Below the pieces are notes generated by a model. That model saw nothing but the letters and a program-made list of their open reading frames with translations. It was not told where the DNA came from and made no database searches. Shown here in pieces: positions 11,140-23,586 of a stretch of DNA of 64,000 nucleotides. A program made the translations under genes and the position numbers. The stretch comes from Haemaphysalis longicornis (taxonomy: Eukaryota; Arthropoda; Arachnida; Ixodida; Ixodidae), in NCBI GenBank assembly GCA_013339765.2, contig CM023451.1, positions 148,810,763 to 148,874,762 of the forward strand. The letters run 5' to 3'. Every line of letters begins with the position of its first letter. Position 1 is the stretch's first letter.

Positions 11140-12360
11140 AAGTTACTTCGGTCTTCTCATCACCCCGTTAAACAAGGCCAAGTTGTCTTCGTAACGTGTC
11201 ATAATACAGCCACTGACGCAACACGGGAGCAGGTCAAAAACCGAGCGAACAAATCGAACTAACAGACACGGCCCCAGCCCAACCCTAAGCACCAGGCACT
11301 GTCCACTAGCTGCCAATTCTATTCGTACGTTATCCATGATTCACAGGATGGCATGTAACTGCAGCACCAGCTTGTTCCTATCAGGTAAGATTGAGGAACT
11401 CTTTTCACAGCAACCCGGAAGTCGCCGTAATGTTGGAAACTAGGGGAGCGAGGGTAGCGTGGCGCGTTGCCACTGAGCGCCTTGTTTTCATTGCATGCAA
11501 TCTTAAGCGACCCTAATTGTCACCGGCGATTCCGCCACGTGGGATGGCGGGCAGGTGGCCCTGATATAGCACATACCCAGTGGGATTGGCAGGATCTTAG
11601 TCTCCTGCAACGGGGGATGGCGCGCTGCCTGCCGCTGACATGAATATAACACGTCGATATGTCAGATCGGCGTGAGAAGGGTAGATAGCGACTGCTTTAG
11701 AGTACTGACACGAAGTTCAACTGAGATCGCTCTAGCAATCAGTACACGAACACAAATAGTGTCCGTGAATAATACATCATTTCTTTTTTGATTGCATAGG
11801 GTGTGAGATCCTTTTCGCAACAACCGAACGCGCAAATTCAACTTTGCAGCCTTTCAATTCTTCCTCGGGGAAATGGGGGAATTCATCCAAAACTTTAGTA
11901 TTGGTTATATATATCGTGGAGGTGTTCCTATATGTATCATCCATCTGCGAGGCTTATCTCCGCCACGTTCATGAATATAGATCACAGTCGATCATTCAAT
12001 GTTACTTTTGTAGAGATTAGCGACTTTTAATACCATATAGTTCGAGACCTATGCTGATAGTAAATAAATAGTGCATACCGATAATAAATTCTGATTGCAA
12101 ATAAAGGCGTCTCGACAGTTATGCAAAACGGCGATAGCGCATTTCCGGTACTATTGCACCTAGGTTCCGTTTAAGGCTGTTCAATTAAACGAGGATTCTT
12201 TGTTTGTTCCTTGAGGGAGTCGGATGGACTTCATTTTGCCTTAGGAAGAAGATAGTGACTGAAGGGCAGACAAATAAAACGACAAGCAATTTACAAATAA
12301 GCTCGACAAGTGCAGACTTTCCGGGACAGTAGAGCTCTCCCAGGTTCAACATTCCCCGAA
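11140..12360. other. No recognisable gene
   Basis: AT-leaning DNA between a fold-back element and a microsatellite. No supported feature. Confidence 0.5.
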
Positions 12361-12392
12361 GAGAGAGAGAGAGAGAGAGAGAAGAGAGAGAG

Positions 12393-12452
<60 letters not shown>

Positions 12453-12471
12453 AGAGAGATAGATAGATAGA

Positions 12472-12538
<67 letters not shown>
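12361..12538. repeat. Compound (GA)n-(GATA)n microsatellite
   Basis: Interrupted GA for about 95 bp, then GATA for about 80 bp. Confidence 0.97.
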
Positions 12539-13286
12539 TTGTTATCTAGAATATAGTCTTTAGGGTGGCCTCCTCATTCCAGGAGCCCACTGGCGTGTGC
12601 CGCTTCTTACTGCCCTTTACACCAACTTGCTCTGAGTGTAGCATTGTGAGAAATTTAGTGTGACTTGTCTTCTGTAAGCCATGTCGTGTGCATATGGCTG
12701 CGCTTTTCCATTGAAAATGATGCCGTCAAATGCATCGCCTGTTTTTGCCATGTTATTTACGCGCAAGCCAGCTGCTTGCATGCCTCTGTGCACACTGAAA
12801 CGCGAGCCGTACTTTTAAAAAAGAAACCGTGAAGAAGCGTTTTCTCGCGGTTTTTTTTTTTGGTTTTGAAGGATAACAACAGCACGCTGACAGCAAAAAA
12901 ATATTTAAATCTCAATGCTCTATCTCCGCGTCTTGCTGTGCGAGAAGCGCATGCAATATCTGTTGATCTGGGTCAAGGGCATTTTCTTTGCGACAATTGG
13001 CGCGTAGGACGCAAAGTGATTGTGCGGGGAAGCTGTCGAAAACCGGCGCTTCTTGATCATTGGCGCCGTCGGACTGCTTTCGCCCAGAAGATTTCTCGAG
13101 ACGGGTATTTTTCTCGGACGTGACAAGGGTGCGACTGAGCGTGTCGCAAAGCGGGTTTCTATCCATGTGGTCGTTCTAGGTTTTGCAGCCCCTAAAGTTC
13201 ACATCTGAGACATGTTGACGCATTCAGACCTTACATCTCGGCGTCAATTTGCTTTGCGGCGTCAATTTGCTTTGCCACTATAGAAG

Positions 13287-13585
13287 AAGGGCTTGCGTTC
13301 GGGCTAGTTTTTATTCCATAACGTCCATCTTAAGCGCACAAAATCACACGGACACAGAGGACAAAGACCAGCGCTACTTCCAACTGAATTTTATTGAATC
13401 GCGGTGAAATATATACAAGCAAAAAGACAAGAGATACACAAAAGGTTACAGAAAAGATCGTAAAATTTTTGTATGTCTTGTCTTTTTGCTGGTATATATT
13501 TCACCGCGATTCAATAAAATTCAGTTGGAAGTAGCGCTGGTCTTTGTCCTCTGTGTCCGTGCGATTTTGTGCACTTAACACGAAC
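13287..13585. mobile_element. Palindromic insertion with 13-bp target-site-like repeat
   Basis: Two arms (13330-13437 and 13473-13578) are nearly perfect reverse complements, containing GGACACAGAGGACAAAGACC and ATTGAATCGCGGTGAAATAT. The whole insertion is bounded by GCCACTATAGAAG at 13274-13286 and 13586-13598. A 13-bp duplication is unusual for DNA transposons and fits target-primed reverse transcription. It is possibly an inverted terminal piece of a Penelope-like element. Confidence 0.75.
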
Positions 13586-13685
13586 GCCACTATAGAAGTT
13601 GTTTTATGTTTACATCTGGCGTGGATAATCCCTCCCGAAGTTAAATGTTGTCGGCTTGTCTTGTTTACAAACAAAAACTCGTTTT

Positions 13686-13716
13686 CTTTTTTTTTTTTTT
13701 GGGGGGGGGGGGGGGG
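13686..13716. repeat. Poly(T) followed by poly(G)
   Basis: About 15 T residues followed by about 16 G residues with no spacer. Such a step is unusual and error-prone in sequencing. Confidence 0.9.
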
Positions 13717-13904
13717 ACTCTGTAAAACTTGCTTTTTGTCCACACACCTTTTTTTGCCCACACCTCCATGAAGTGAGCTTTCCAGTGTTACGGACCCTGT
13801 TGCAGTGAAACATTCTTTGCGGGCGTTAACAGGGGTTTTTAGACGCACGTCCCCGACACGCGCGGACACGGGTCTTATTACCAACATCGTTTTAAAACAC
13901 CAAC

Positions 13905-14045
13905 TGCGGCGTTTAGGTACGATAGTTTTGCTTGGGCTGCTTGGACAGACAGACGGAGCAAAAATTTTGGTCTGTCTGTCTGTCTGTCTGTCTCTCGGTC
14001 TGTCTGTCTGTCTGTCCCTCGATTCGGCCCTCTGGTCAGAAGCAA
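13905..14045 (+). repeat. Dispersed repeat R-D, copy 1, with internal TCTG array
   Basis: TTGCTTGGGCTGCTTG, AAATTTTGGTCTG, a TCTG microsatellite, then CCTCGATTCGGCC. The same order is found reversed at 37560-37710. Confidence 0.7.
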
Positions 14046-14130
14046 AAATAATTCTTTAACGAGAAGTTTATATAGCCAAAAGGTTTCCGAACCACTAAAT
14101 ATGGAAACATTCTGCAAAACTTGTCAACAC

Positions 14131-14247
14131 TAAGAACATACTTAGTAGCGCGAAAAAAAAATAACACACAAGAAATGGGACACGGACTGCCCGTGTCCTC
14201 TTTCTTATGTGTTGTGTTTTTTTTCACGCTACTCAGCATGTTCTTAG
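14131..14247. repeat. Hairpin element, arms about 55 bp
   Basis: TAAGAACATACTTAGTAGCG...GGGACACGG pairs with CCGTGTCC...CGCTACTCAGCATGTTCTTA around the tetranucleotide loop ACTGCC. A-rich and T-rich stretches lie within the arms. Fold-back MITE candidate. Confidence 0.75.
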
Positions 14248-14489
14248 ACCGTAACCAAAACGCCCAGCAACAAGTTCTCCTGTTGTCAACACTGTTTCGC
14301 AAAAAGAAACCAGTAGGCATAATTTAGGCGAAACAACTGGTACTCGCAGCATTCTTTTAATTGAAAATGAATATGTGTGCTTAATATTTGCGACAGCAAA
14401 TAAAAAATATGCGTTGAAAACTATATTTTGACCCGAAAATACAAAAATAGCTCGCGCGATGGTGCACTTTGTGGCAGCTCTCCGAGGTC

Positions 14490-14705
14490 AACAGTAACAA
14501 ATGGTTCCAGCAGGTGGCGTTAGAAGTGGAACGCGGGAAAATTGAATTGACTTTATAAAACCTCCTCTGTGTCTATCGGGGCAGGAGAGAAACGGGAGGG
14601 AAAAGAGCGTGAGGGGAGGGAAGGAGAGAGAAGGGAGTAATTTACGCTGCAAAGGTGGCAGAAGACTATCGTCTTTCGACGACATTTTCAGCGAAGTCAC
14701 CAGAC
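14490..14705 (+). repeat. Dispersed repeat R-B, copy 1
   Basis: Shares with 19840-20040 the order GAACGCGGGAAA, TTGAATT, AGAGCGTGAGG-like and a block ending CAGCGAAG. Class unknown. Confidence 0.5.
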
Positions 14706-15339
14706 ACGCACCCAATTTTTTCGTTGTGAATTTTGGAGACACTTGGGGAATTAATGGGGACGAGAAGCGCTACACACACACTTTTATGGGCGCTGGCCGC
14801 TCCTTGGGGTTTGCGTTTTGTTTTGCTAAAGGTTTCTAAAATTTGTTACAGTTTCATTCCTAAAGAACACGCTTCTTTGGCGTAAAAACGAAAAAAGAAA
14901 CGTCGGAACAAGCTTGAATACATCACTAACCACAAGTGGATGTGTAACCGTAATTGAAACCATTTGGCGCTTAAACTGCGTTATGAATGCTGTACCGCCG
15001 TAACGAATGATGTTGTTAGCAACAGTATTCGTAACCTGGTTACGATATTACGGAATCTATAATTTGTTGGCTCTTTTTTGCAATACTCAGCATATCGATA
15101 TTCTCCTAGTGACCAGTAATAGCATCCGTAATGCTTCTATCTGACGCAAATCGAGGCTGGAAACGCTTGTACTGTGCTTCGCGCGTAATAGATTTGTGAG
15201 TGTTACTGAAATTTATTGTTAATGGCATTTTAATTAACCTAGTAAGTAAGACCACGTAACCACAACCCAAAGCTGTAGAAAAAACTTCAACAAACAAAAA
15301 AGAAATGAAAGGAAAAAAAAATCACGCCATATCCACGGA

Positions 15340-15920
15340 ATGAATGATGATAAGTGGGGCGAAGCTCGAGAGGGGGAGATCATCGGTAACCGTAACTCTC
15401 CCGTGAAAGTTCGCCCATTACATCATTAAGAAAGACGTAAGACTGTGTGCGTACATTGTACAAATCAACTTTTATTTTCGGAGTCAATGCTCCCAGGCCC
15501 AGACCTGGTGAAAGAACCCGCGCCATCGAGGACTACCCCGCACCTCCACCACAATTTGTCACGTAGGATGGGACACAACGGTAAAGAAAGAACTTTTATT
15601 TAGGGCGAACTTGTGCCCGAACAAGACGAGAGGAAACGAGCAAAGGTCCTTGCGTCTCGTTCGATCTCCGAGAACGACTGCCTGCGTTCGTGGCGTGATC
15701 TCTTGCGTGATCTCCCCCTCGCAGTGCACGTGCGCTCGCGCCTCCGTTGGCGAACACAGACAAGCTCGCGCTCCCGGTGCCGAGTTTGCGCTGCCGGTTG
15801 CAGCCGGTTCTTGCGCGTGCAACGCGGCCCACTTTGCGACATCTCCGAAAGCATGCGGCGGTCACGTACCACGAGACACAAGGGATGGACAGACCCATGG
15901 CTTTAGGAGCTTCGCCCCTA
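15340..15920 (-). mobile_element. LTR-like block (gypsy-type suspected)
   Basis: On the minus strand, GGGGCGAAGCTCC starts a GC-rich stretch ending CGCCCTAAATAAAAGTTC and CCTACGTGACA. GTGGTGGAGGTGCGGGG follows, resembling a gypsy leader with a primer site. A second AATAAAAG and an inverted GAGCTTCGCCCCAC occur at 15360-15480. Boundaries and superfamily are unsure. Confidence 0.35.
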
Positions 15921-16056
15921 AAAGATGCTTTGGAACTGAAGCTTGGACTTCTGGAAGCATACTGCTATATGGCACCTTACTAGTAAGCGCATTACGCTGA
16001 ATAGAGGAAACTAATATTACAGGCTTCGTTTTCAGATTGCATATAAATCATCAAAA

Positions 16057-16318
16057 ATCGATTGATTGTTTGATTGATTGATTGATTGATTGAGAGTTTA
16101 AACGCGCTGACGCAACGCAGGCGATGATACGCGCCGGAGTGGTGGGCTCCGGGTTAATTTTGACCACCTGGGGATCTTTAACGTGCGCCGAAATCTCGTA
16201 CACACGGGCGTCGTCGCTTTTCGCCTCCATCAGAAAAGCGGCCGCCACGTCCGGGAATCGAACGCGCGACCTTGTGCTCAGCAGCACAACGCCTTAGCCA
16301 CTGAGCCACCTCGGCGGG
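16057..16318 (-). mobile_element. Full-length tRNA-derived SINE (Ruka-like), 13-bp target duplication
   Basis: Read on the minus strand, it starts with a tRNA-like head with A box GGCTCAGTGGCTAAGG and B box GCGCGTTCGATTCCCGG. The body contains GATGGAGGCGAAAAG and CACGTTAAAGATCCCCAGG, and it ends in a (CAAT)n tail. It is bounded by TAAATCATCAAAA at 16044-16056 and 16319-16331. This is the best SINE copy in the window. Polymerase III transcription from the internal boxes is expected for this class. Confidence 0.92.
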
Positions 16319-17589
16319 TAAATCATCAAAAGCCAGCGATGCGCATAAAAAAAAAAGAGCACTTTCGGAGCGTCGGACGAAACATAGACCCAACGACACG
16401 ACGCGTCTGTTCTCGCGAAAATGTTCCAAAGGTTGTCTGCGTTTTATATATACTTTGTGCTTTTTCCGCGGCTACACACAGGCAGGGCACAATACCAAAG
16501 CAGGTGCAGCTTTCTAGCTCATCGCAGTTATTTCGGGAGTGATTACTTTGTAGTTATCCAGCGGAATTCAAAATATTTGCGCAAGCTAATATTGGCGGCG
16601 AAAGCTTGCTTTGTGCGCAGTTTCGAGGTTAGCACGTTGCGCTAGCAAGCTAGAGAGCCATGGAAACTATCCGATTGAAATTTATAAGGAGCAAATTTTC
16701 AGAACGAATCACACAAGAAATAATAAGGATCCTGGAAAGCACCTTTGAAGTTTTCATGTAATAGCTGACTGCTTGCTCTGTGCGAAGTTTCACTTTCCTG
16801 TAATGGTTTTTCTAGGTTTCTGAGAGCCGGAATTTTGATCGGGAAAGCTGGATGTGGAAATAGATTTTTTTTTTCATATGCCCAGTTATACGCGGTTTTT
16901 GAGTAACTGGCGAAGTTGCTGCTTGTTTGACGTTAGGAATATTTTTTGCGCTACAGTGCAGCCATAGACCCCCCAGGAGTAGCATTAAATGACGGAGCGG
17001 GTGACATTTTCCGCGGATCAACATGGAATGAGCTAACCAAGTAAATGATGGCTCACATCAACATAAAATATAAAGCAACACTAGGCAGCGGGTTGATCAT
17101 TCGGACATTCGTTACGGTCTATCAGAACTTATCCCTGGCAGTCTTCAGCTCTCCAGATAACTGTTGCTGGCTTTCGGCCACAAAACGCGTTTCCTGCGCA
17201 CTACATCAGTTTGTCTGATAAGGATAGGTTAAGTGCGGCATTTGTGTCAGGGCTCCTCAAAGAAACATAAAATAAAATGACCCAGCCCACCACATCGTGA
17301 TAGTGGATGATTACGAACCCGAATGTCAGGGCGCTTATTGAACAGGGCAATTTAAAAGAAATGTGTGGGAAAAAAAATAGAATAAAAGAATATAAGAAAG
17401 GGAAAATGTTATAGCAGCACAGTGAAGCCGTTGTACACAGGGAAATTCATTATTTTTAATGCAACGAACTCAAACTAGTCGTTATGTATAGTTAACAAAA
17501 ATATAACAATATAAACAGGCGATAACCACAAGGGCATATGACCTACAGTGGTATATGCTTATGTATGTTTATGCGATTATGATGCTGAT

Positions 17590-17830
17590 AACAACACAAA
17601 TATCCCTAAGCTTTGGCATGTGCCACGAGCGCATATGTGAGTATTGACCTAGAAGTAGAGGAAAGCCATTAACTCGATGGAGAGATGTAACCGGAAATTT
17701 CTGATGTAAAGATTGGAGGGCATTGCAAGACTGGAATGGCTGGATGAACATCGTAGAGGCCTGCGTCCTGCAGTGGACTCGATCAGGATGATGACGATGA
17801 TGATTCGGATAATGACGACGACGGGGATGA
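17590..17830 (+). pseudogene. LINE 3' end with (GAT)n tail, RTE-like
   Basis: The coding remnant RGKPLTRWRDV, followed by a Trp-rich stretch and EACVLQWTRSG, matches the end of RTE-type ORFs. GATGATGACGATGATGAT follows as the tail. This is a short 5'-truncated copy, oriented opposite to the RTE copy at 26.6-28 kb. Confidence 0.65.
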
Positions 17831-18871
17831 CCTTGAGCAGCTAACTTTCAGATACGCTCATAAGGTAACTAGCTTGAGCATTATTCATCAATTCCCGTAC
17901 GTACATGTGTCGTGTGTAGCAGATGCAAGTTTTCATGAAATGCTGGGGGGCATCTTGTTTTTTCAAAAAAATATGAAAAATCAAAAAGGACGATTCTGCA
18001 CAGATCTATAAAAAACATCGACATAGTTCTTTAGGCGAAATCCTTAGATGTATCATTAAACGTGCAAAGGAACCGTTGTTGCTGGCGACTATGCGAATGC
18101 AACCAAATTACGGCCGCTGTAAAAAGAAACTAACTAAGCAAATATACACAGAAACTTATCTGGGTTTCTATGCGGCTCTAACCCCGGTCGTCAAGAGCCG
18201 CAGCCAAGTGTGTAACTACAGCACTAACCATGTACCGTGCGAGGATGGAACAGGAATTATCCAGATACGTGCCACATGACAGGGGAACGCGACGGCACCG
18301 CAAACATGATGGAGCAGTCAAGAAGTCTTTAGTAATTGCTGCCTTTCGCCTTATGATCACTTGAGATACTTAAGTGCCCGGTAAACTTTCCCGTTAACAT
18401 TGAAAAGAATATAATTGTTACATGCTGCATCACACAAGTACCAACAGAGCTTCCGCTCTCAAACATTGATTTCAAAAAGCGTTCCCTTCTCTGCAGATTG
18501 GTCGCATCACAACAAATTTCCCCTGAGAAGCTGTGTTTTTTTTTTCAATATTGTCCTGGTAAAAAACCAAAAAAAGAAACGATAATGCTTTTTTTTTGTT
18601 TTTTCAACCGCTCACATGTCTAGTCGTGAGTCGCGTGTCATGTGTGCGTGTGTGTGTATGTGTGTGTAGGCTGCTTCTGGAGCAAGAATGACACCCGTTT
18701 GTGCTGTTGCTATTTACAGTTTACTGTTTACTATTTACTATTTACATTCCTGCGCGGACAGAAAAAGGCCAAATAACTTTTAAATGGTACCCCGTAAATT
18801 ATAACTGAACGTCACCGGTAAGAATCTGGCTTCAGAGTCAATAAAATTTTATGTATTGTTGTCCGTGAACT

Positions 18872-19160
18872 GTGAACCTTAACCTCTGTAATCAGCCAGA
18901 AACAACGCAACATTGCTTTATCATTTGCCGCGATGCCGTTTCCGTGCTCGTTGCAGCGCACACCAAGAAAGATCTAACAATACACTCTCACGGAACTAGC
19001 TTTCGTGCCGATGATAAAAATGTCTTGTACGGTTTGTTCATACCAATGGAATTGCATACGTTCTTTGAAATGCAAGATGGTGGACCTTCACTCAGAACCG
19101 AAACGCTGAACACTAGCTTGCTCTTCAAGGAGCAGCAGGCTGTTCTATAGTTGCCAGTGT
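18872..19160 (+). pseudogene. LINE C-terminal fragment
   Basis: A 92-codon frame contains PETTQHCFIICRDAV, a His/Cys motif of LINE tails, then KKDLTIHSHG and a hydrophobic YGLFIPMELH stretch near the end. This matches the layout of a tick LINE C-terminus. The rest of the element is absent. I could not confirm the family. Confidence 0.5.
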
Positions 19161-19335
19161 GTTGGCCGCGGAGGAGGCGCTTCCTGACTGGATTTATGTA
19201 GTATATGGGAGCATTACCCTGCCGGAGTTTTAGTGCCTGAAATATTAATTTTCTGTTAATATGTCCTTTGATCTCTTTTTGGCATGTGATACGTAATTTC
19301 TTTCCATTTTGTGGGTGACTATAGTTCTACGTTTC

Positions 19336-19339
<4 letters not shown>

Positions 19340-19421
<82 letters not shown>

Positions 19422-19435
19422 GAGAGAGAGCCAGC
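19340..19435. repeat. (GA)n microsatellite
   Basis: About 95 bp of GA with occasional AGAAGAG interruptions, just upstream of a tRNA-like sequence. Confidence 0.95.
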
Positions 19436-19477
19436 CAGAAAGGGAGAGAATGAACGAGAGGAGGAGAGAGAAAGGAG

Positions 19478-19560
19478 ACGAGATTGAGTGGTTACGATTC
19501 CCGTATCCGAAGTAGGTGGGCGTGGGTTCGATCCGCGGAACTCTTGAAACCTTCAAGAAC
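19478..19560 (+). repeat. tRNA-like SINE head after a GA tract
   Basis: TTGAGTGGTTACGATTCCCG resembles an A box and GGGTTCGATCCGCGG a B box, about 50 bp apart. No body matching the other SINE types was recognised. Confidence 0.4.
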
Positions 19561-19839
19561 ATTTCGTTTTCCAGATTAGTGCTAGACTGCACGTGCGCCC
19601 TGATAGCGCCGACGGACATGCAGTGACACACACGGTCCATGGCCATGCCCACGTGAAGATTAAAACCGGAACCAATGAAGAAAGAATTAAACCGGTATTG
19701 CGGTCGGTACCTACCCTGATCTTTGCCCCAAACGTAGGGCTATGTTTTCGGCACCCCGCTGGAGATAAAGGAAAACACCAAAAGAGAAGATATCAACTCC
19801 AGCTTTGCTTCAAGCACGAAACAATAGGTCATAAGCAGA

Positions 19840-20040
19840 TGGCGCGCGAGAAGAGCGAACGCGGGAAACTTGAATTCAGTTGAGCAAACCTCTATTGAAT
19901 TCATCATAGGAGGATCGAGAGGGGAGGAGAATAGCGTGAGAAATGGGACGGGGAGACTGACTGGAAACGCGGCCCGGGCTGGCAGAGGGCTATTATCTTT
20001 CTACTGCATTTGCAGCGAAGCAAGCAAATGCGCAGCCATC
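19840..20040 (+). repeat. Dispersed repeat R-B, copy 2
   Basis: GAACGCGGGAAACTTGAATT, GGAGAATAGCGTGAG and GCAGAGGGCTATTATCTTTC correspond to copy 1 with indels. Confidence 0.5.
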
Positions 20041-21877
20041 TTTGTTTTTCGTCTGCATCCACTCGCTGCACTTTCTATTGTAAAGCTCTTCCTTCTCGTC
20101 ACGTACTTACGCGCATTCTTTTCTCGTTACAGTTTGTCATCGACTCCAAGATTCATTAGTTACGTAACAACTGCAACTTTACCACATTATCAGCTTCGAC
20201 ATTATATTAGAGTCGGTATCTGTGCATATTCGTTAATAAAAAAAAAGGTTTACCAGGGCTTCCCGCCTAGCTGGTGTATAACTGCTGTGCAAGGGGCGAA
20301 TCAGCATGACCTTGCACAGACACCGGCCATAGTCCCAGCAGACACCAGCACCTTCTTACTCGCCCATATCGCACGCTTTTTGTGCCCGTTACCTCGCAGT
20401 GGCATTGAATGGCCTTGAAGAGCGGCATCGCCACACGCTTTCAAACCGGGACTTTCCTAAGGCGAGCTGACGGGCACTACGAATGCTCGCCGCATGCGAA
20501 AACGGAAGGTTACATTGTAGCTTCACGTTGCTTCCTTGTCTCGTACCGCCTTTCCTTAGTCTTGTCCCTCTCACGCGCATTTAGTGCGAATGATCGCAAA
20601 TGGGAGACCACAAACGCTTTTTTTGTGTGTGCGCGTTCTGGAAACAGCGTATGCTACAAACAAATAAATAAACAAGCAAGCAAGCAAGCAAGCAAACAAA
20701 CAAACGAAGTTTCTCTTAAGGCGGCGTTTTAATTCGCGGACAGCTTGTTAGACAGCTCGCGAAGCAGTCTAATTAGACGTCTGAAAGAATAAGAATAGGA
20801 ACGGCAAAGCGGTCACGAACGCAACACCAACGCAGACGACAACCTCGTAGCAGACATGTGCAGAAACGCAAGCCGCAGGTTTTTAAAGAATATTACCGTT
20901 ATTGTTACAAACACTGCGTGATTTAAAAATTAAACAAAAGCATCTTCACCACTAGTAAATTATACTAAATATGCCAATAAAAGAACAAGTTAGTTTGTAC
21001 CAATTTTAATAGGAACAAAGGTGGCGCTGGCGTCGCTTGAAAGTTTAGACAGGAAGGTAGCCTGCATCGTTGGTGACTTCGATGCTGTCTCCTCGAAGCA
21101 GTCTTCGTTGACTGCTTCGTTCGACTTAGAACGGGGCTTAAAATGTCGGACTGTCCGCGAAGGCGCTAAAGAAGCCGTCTAAAGGGTGAATTGGAACGCA
21201 CCCCAAGACCATCGTTCATGGCGTCACGGCATGGGACATTAATGTCGCCAGCTGTTTTGATGGCCAATGGCCGAAGAACAATAAGCTCGTCATCTGTTGG
21301 CCGGCAAACAAATGCGACGCACGCCACAACAAGGAAGAAAAAGTGCATGCCCGCTCCGGTGACGCCCAAAGTCGCGTCTTCCGCCAACTGGACAAGGCGG
21401 GGCCACTTCTTCCCGGTGCCCTCCGCGCGGCCGTCACCGCGTCCACGTGTTTGTTTTTAGCGTCGTTGTAGCAAGGTCTGCCGCCGCGTGTACACTGTTT
21501 TCGCGGCAGCTGGGGTTTGGTTTTGCAACGTGCGGTAGGCGGGCGTGGCGATTCGCGACCCATGTGCGTCACAATGCCGCCACTGCGCTAAATTATAAAC
21601 GAGGAAAGCAGAGCCGCATACGCACAGCACTATAGCTCGCTCGCTCGCTTCGGAAAACAAGTCGCGCCTGGCATTAGGCGAAGCGAAATAACCCCGTGCT
21701 CTGTAGGGCACGTGTGGCAGGATTTCCTTACTTCCGCCCCGTCGCTTTCAGTCGAGGGTGTAGGTACTTCCGAAAAGCCGGAAATGGGCATGCTAGAGTG
21801 TACTTCGTGTACCGTGAAAATCCAGGGGTCTGCGACAAAAGTTTCACCAGACTGCAGATTCCGTGTAGTCACTTGTA

Positions 21878-22249
21878 ACAAATCTCAGCAATTCAGAGAA
21901 TTGTCTACTAATGCGTAGCATTCTTATGCGCTTGTCTAGAGTGTGAGGTCTTTACAGCTTTGGGTTTTTCGAAATTCTGTCCGACCAATTATCTCCATTT
22001 ACGCTGTTGTAACGATTAAGGGGTTACTTCCGCCAAATGGACATGTTTGTGGAAATGCAGGGCGTTACACGGTTCGCCATTGCAGCATTTTTTTCTATTT
22101 TCTTATTTTCTTACTTTTTGTTTTTTCAAAATTTTGACCGACCAGTTATCTCCATTTGCGCCATTATAACGAATAAAGGTGTTACTTTGCATTTTTGTGG
22201 AAATGCAGGGCGTTACATGGTTCTGGCTGTGGGGGCACTCGGCAAAGAA
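21878..22249. mobile_element. Satellite-bearing dispersed element, copy B (two units, inverted)
   Basis: In the opposite orientation to copy A. It holds two units (period about 151 bp) with GCAGGGCGTTACA at 22056 and 22207. The flanks GTCTACTAATGCGTAGCATT and GGGGGCACTCGGCAAAGAA are the reverse complements of the copy A flanks. Confidence 0.85.
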
Positions 22250-23254
22250 CGACGCTGGTCCAACCCCGGCCCCGCAGCGTTTCACTTCTGCTCACTAGCT
22301 CAGAAACAGCTGCAAAGAAACAAAACATGTTTTCTAGGCTGCAGTAGTGGTTTTCGCCCTGAAAAACCTCGCTTTGGGGCTCAATTTGACCAGGCACATA
22401 GAAGCCAAGCTATAGTAGCTACGTTTCTCCTGATAGTTACATTCTATCAATATACGCTCTGTTAGCGCGCTCCAGTTGCTTCGTTGTTGACAAAGGCAGA
22501 GCTGCCACTGATGCGACATCTGTGGCATTTTTCTCTACGAGTATAAGGAGCCTTTTTCAGTCCAATAAGCTCCCTGCCATCCGTCGGCGATTGCTGGCAC
22601 TCTCCTCTACAAAACTGTCGAACGCTAGGCAACGATCCCTCTCTTCGCCACCGTCCACTAATTAAATGTGGACATTGATCCGCCTGCCGTTTATTAGGGC
22701 CGGCACGTTCAACGAGCGAACGTGACACATCAACTAATTTTTTGCGCAGTTTAAACACGCTCTTCGAAATACACCATCGCACCATCGCCCCCACTTTTCT
22801 CGACGGTAACAATGTAGCCCGCTGACCAGATAGGGGAGCAAGTATGTAAGAGGAAAATACTTTTATGGTGACGGTGTGGGGGGAACCCAGTAATCCTCAG
22901 GAGATGCGTTGTAGTAGGGAGTACACGCCATAATTCTGACGAAGGAAACGCGCGCGAACACTGCTGTGGTTCTAGGCGTTCTGTTGGAAAGCGCGTGCGC
23001 GTACATTTTATTACCGAAATGGACAGCAAACGCGGAGCGTGAGAAAATCACAAAACATTCCGGGTCATTTAAGGTTGGCAACACTACCTTGTATAAAGCA
23101 AAGCTTATGTAAGGAACGGGAAGTAATGAACTAGAAGGCTTCCTTTTCAAGACTGAAATACCGAGAGCGCTAAACTGGAAGTCTATCCATTTCGCTGATT
23201 GTATAGCGGCCAATGAATGAAGGTTACGCGGTATGCGAAAGCAATGACGTCCGT

Positions 23255-23345
23255 GGGTCGAGACTTCGAACGCACGTTAAAGATCCCCACTTTGGTCAAA
23301 GTTATTGCGGATCCCTACACTACCGCGCGACACATAACCCAGGTG
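23255..23345 (+). mobile_element. Decayed Ruka-like SINE fragment
   Basis: GAACGCACGTTAAAGATCCC followed by ACTTTGGTCAAAGTTATTGC matches the SINE body with substitutions. No head and no clear target duplication. Confidence 0.55.
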
Positions 23346-23498
23346 TAGCTTCGGTTGTCGCAGATCTAACAAAACAATAACACATCTGAAAGCCAGTCGA
23401 AGACAAGACAACCATTCAAGAAGAACAATGATGACAGAAGAGACAGACTGTGGGTTGTTCCACTTCCCCCGCATTGTCCAACGCATACACTGCGTCCA

Positions 23499-23499
<1 letters not shown>

Positions 23500-23586
<87 letters not shown>
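23500..23586. repeat. (TCTG)n microsatellite
   Basis: About 21 perfect TCTG units followed by degenerate CTGTC/CCGTCC units. Confidence 0.97.

Noticed and set aside
15596..15906. Several Arg-rich frames of about 100 codons on both strands
   Set aside because: GC-rich LTR-like DNA with no domain in any frame.
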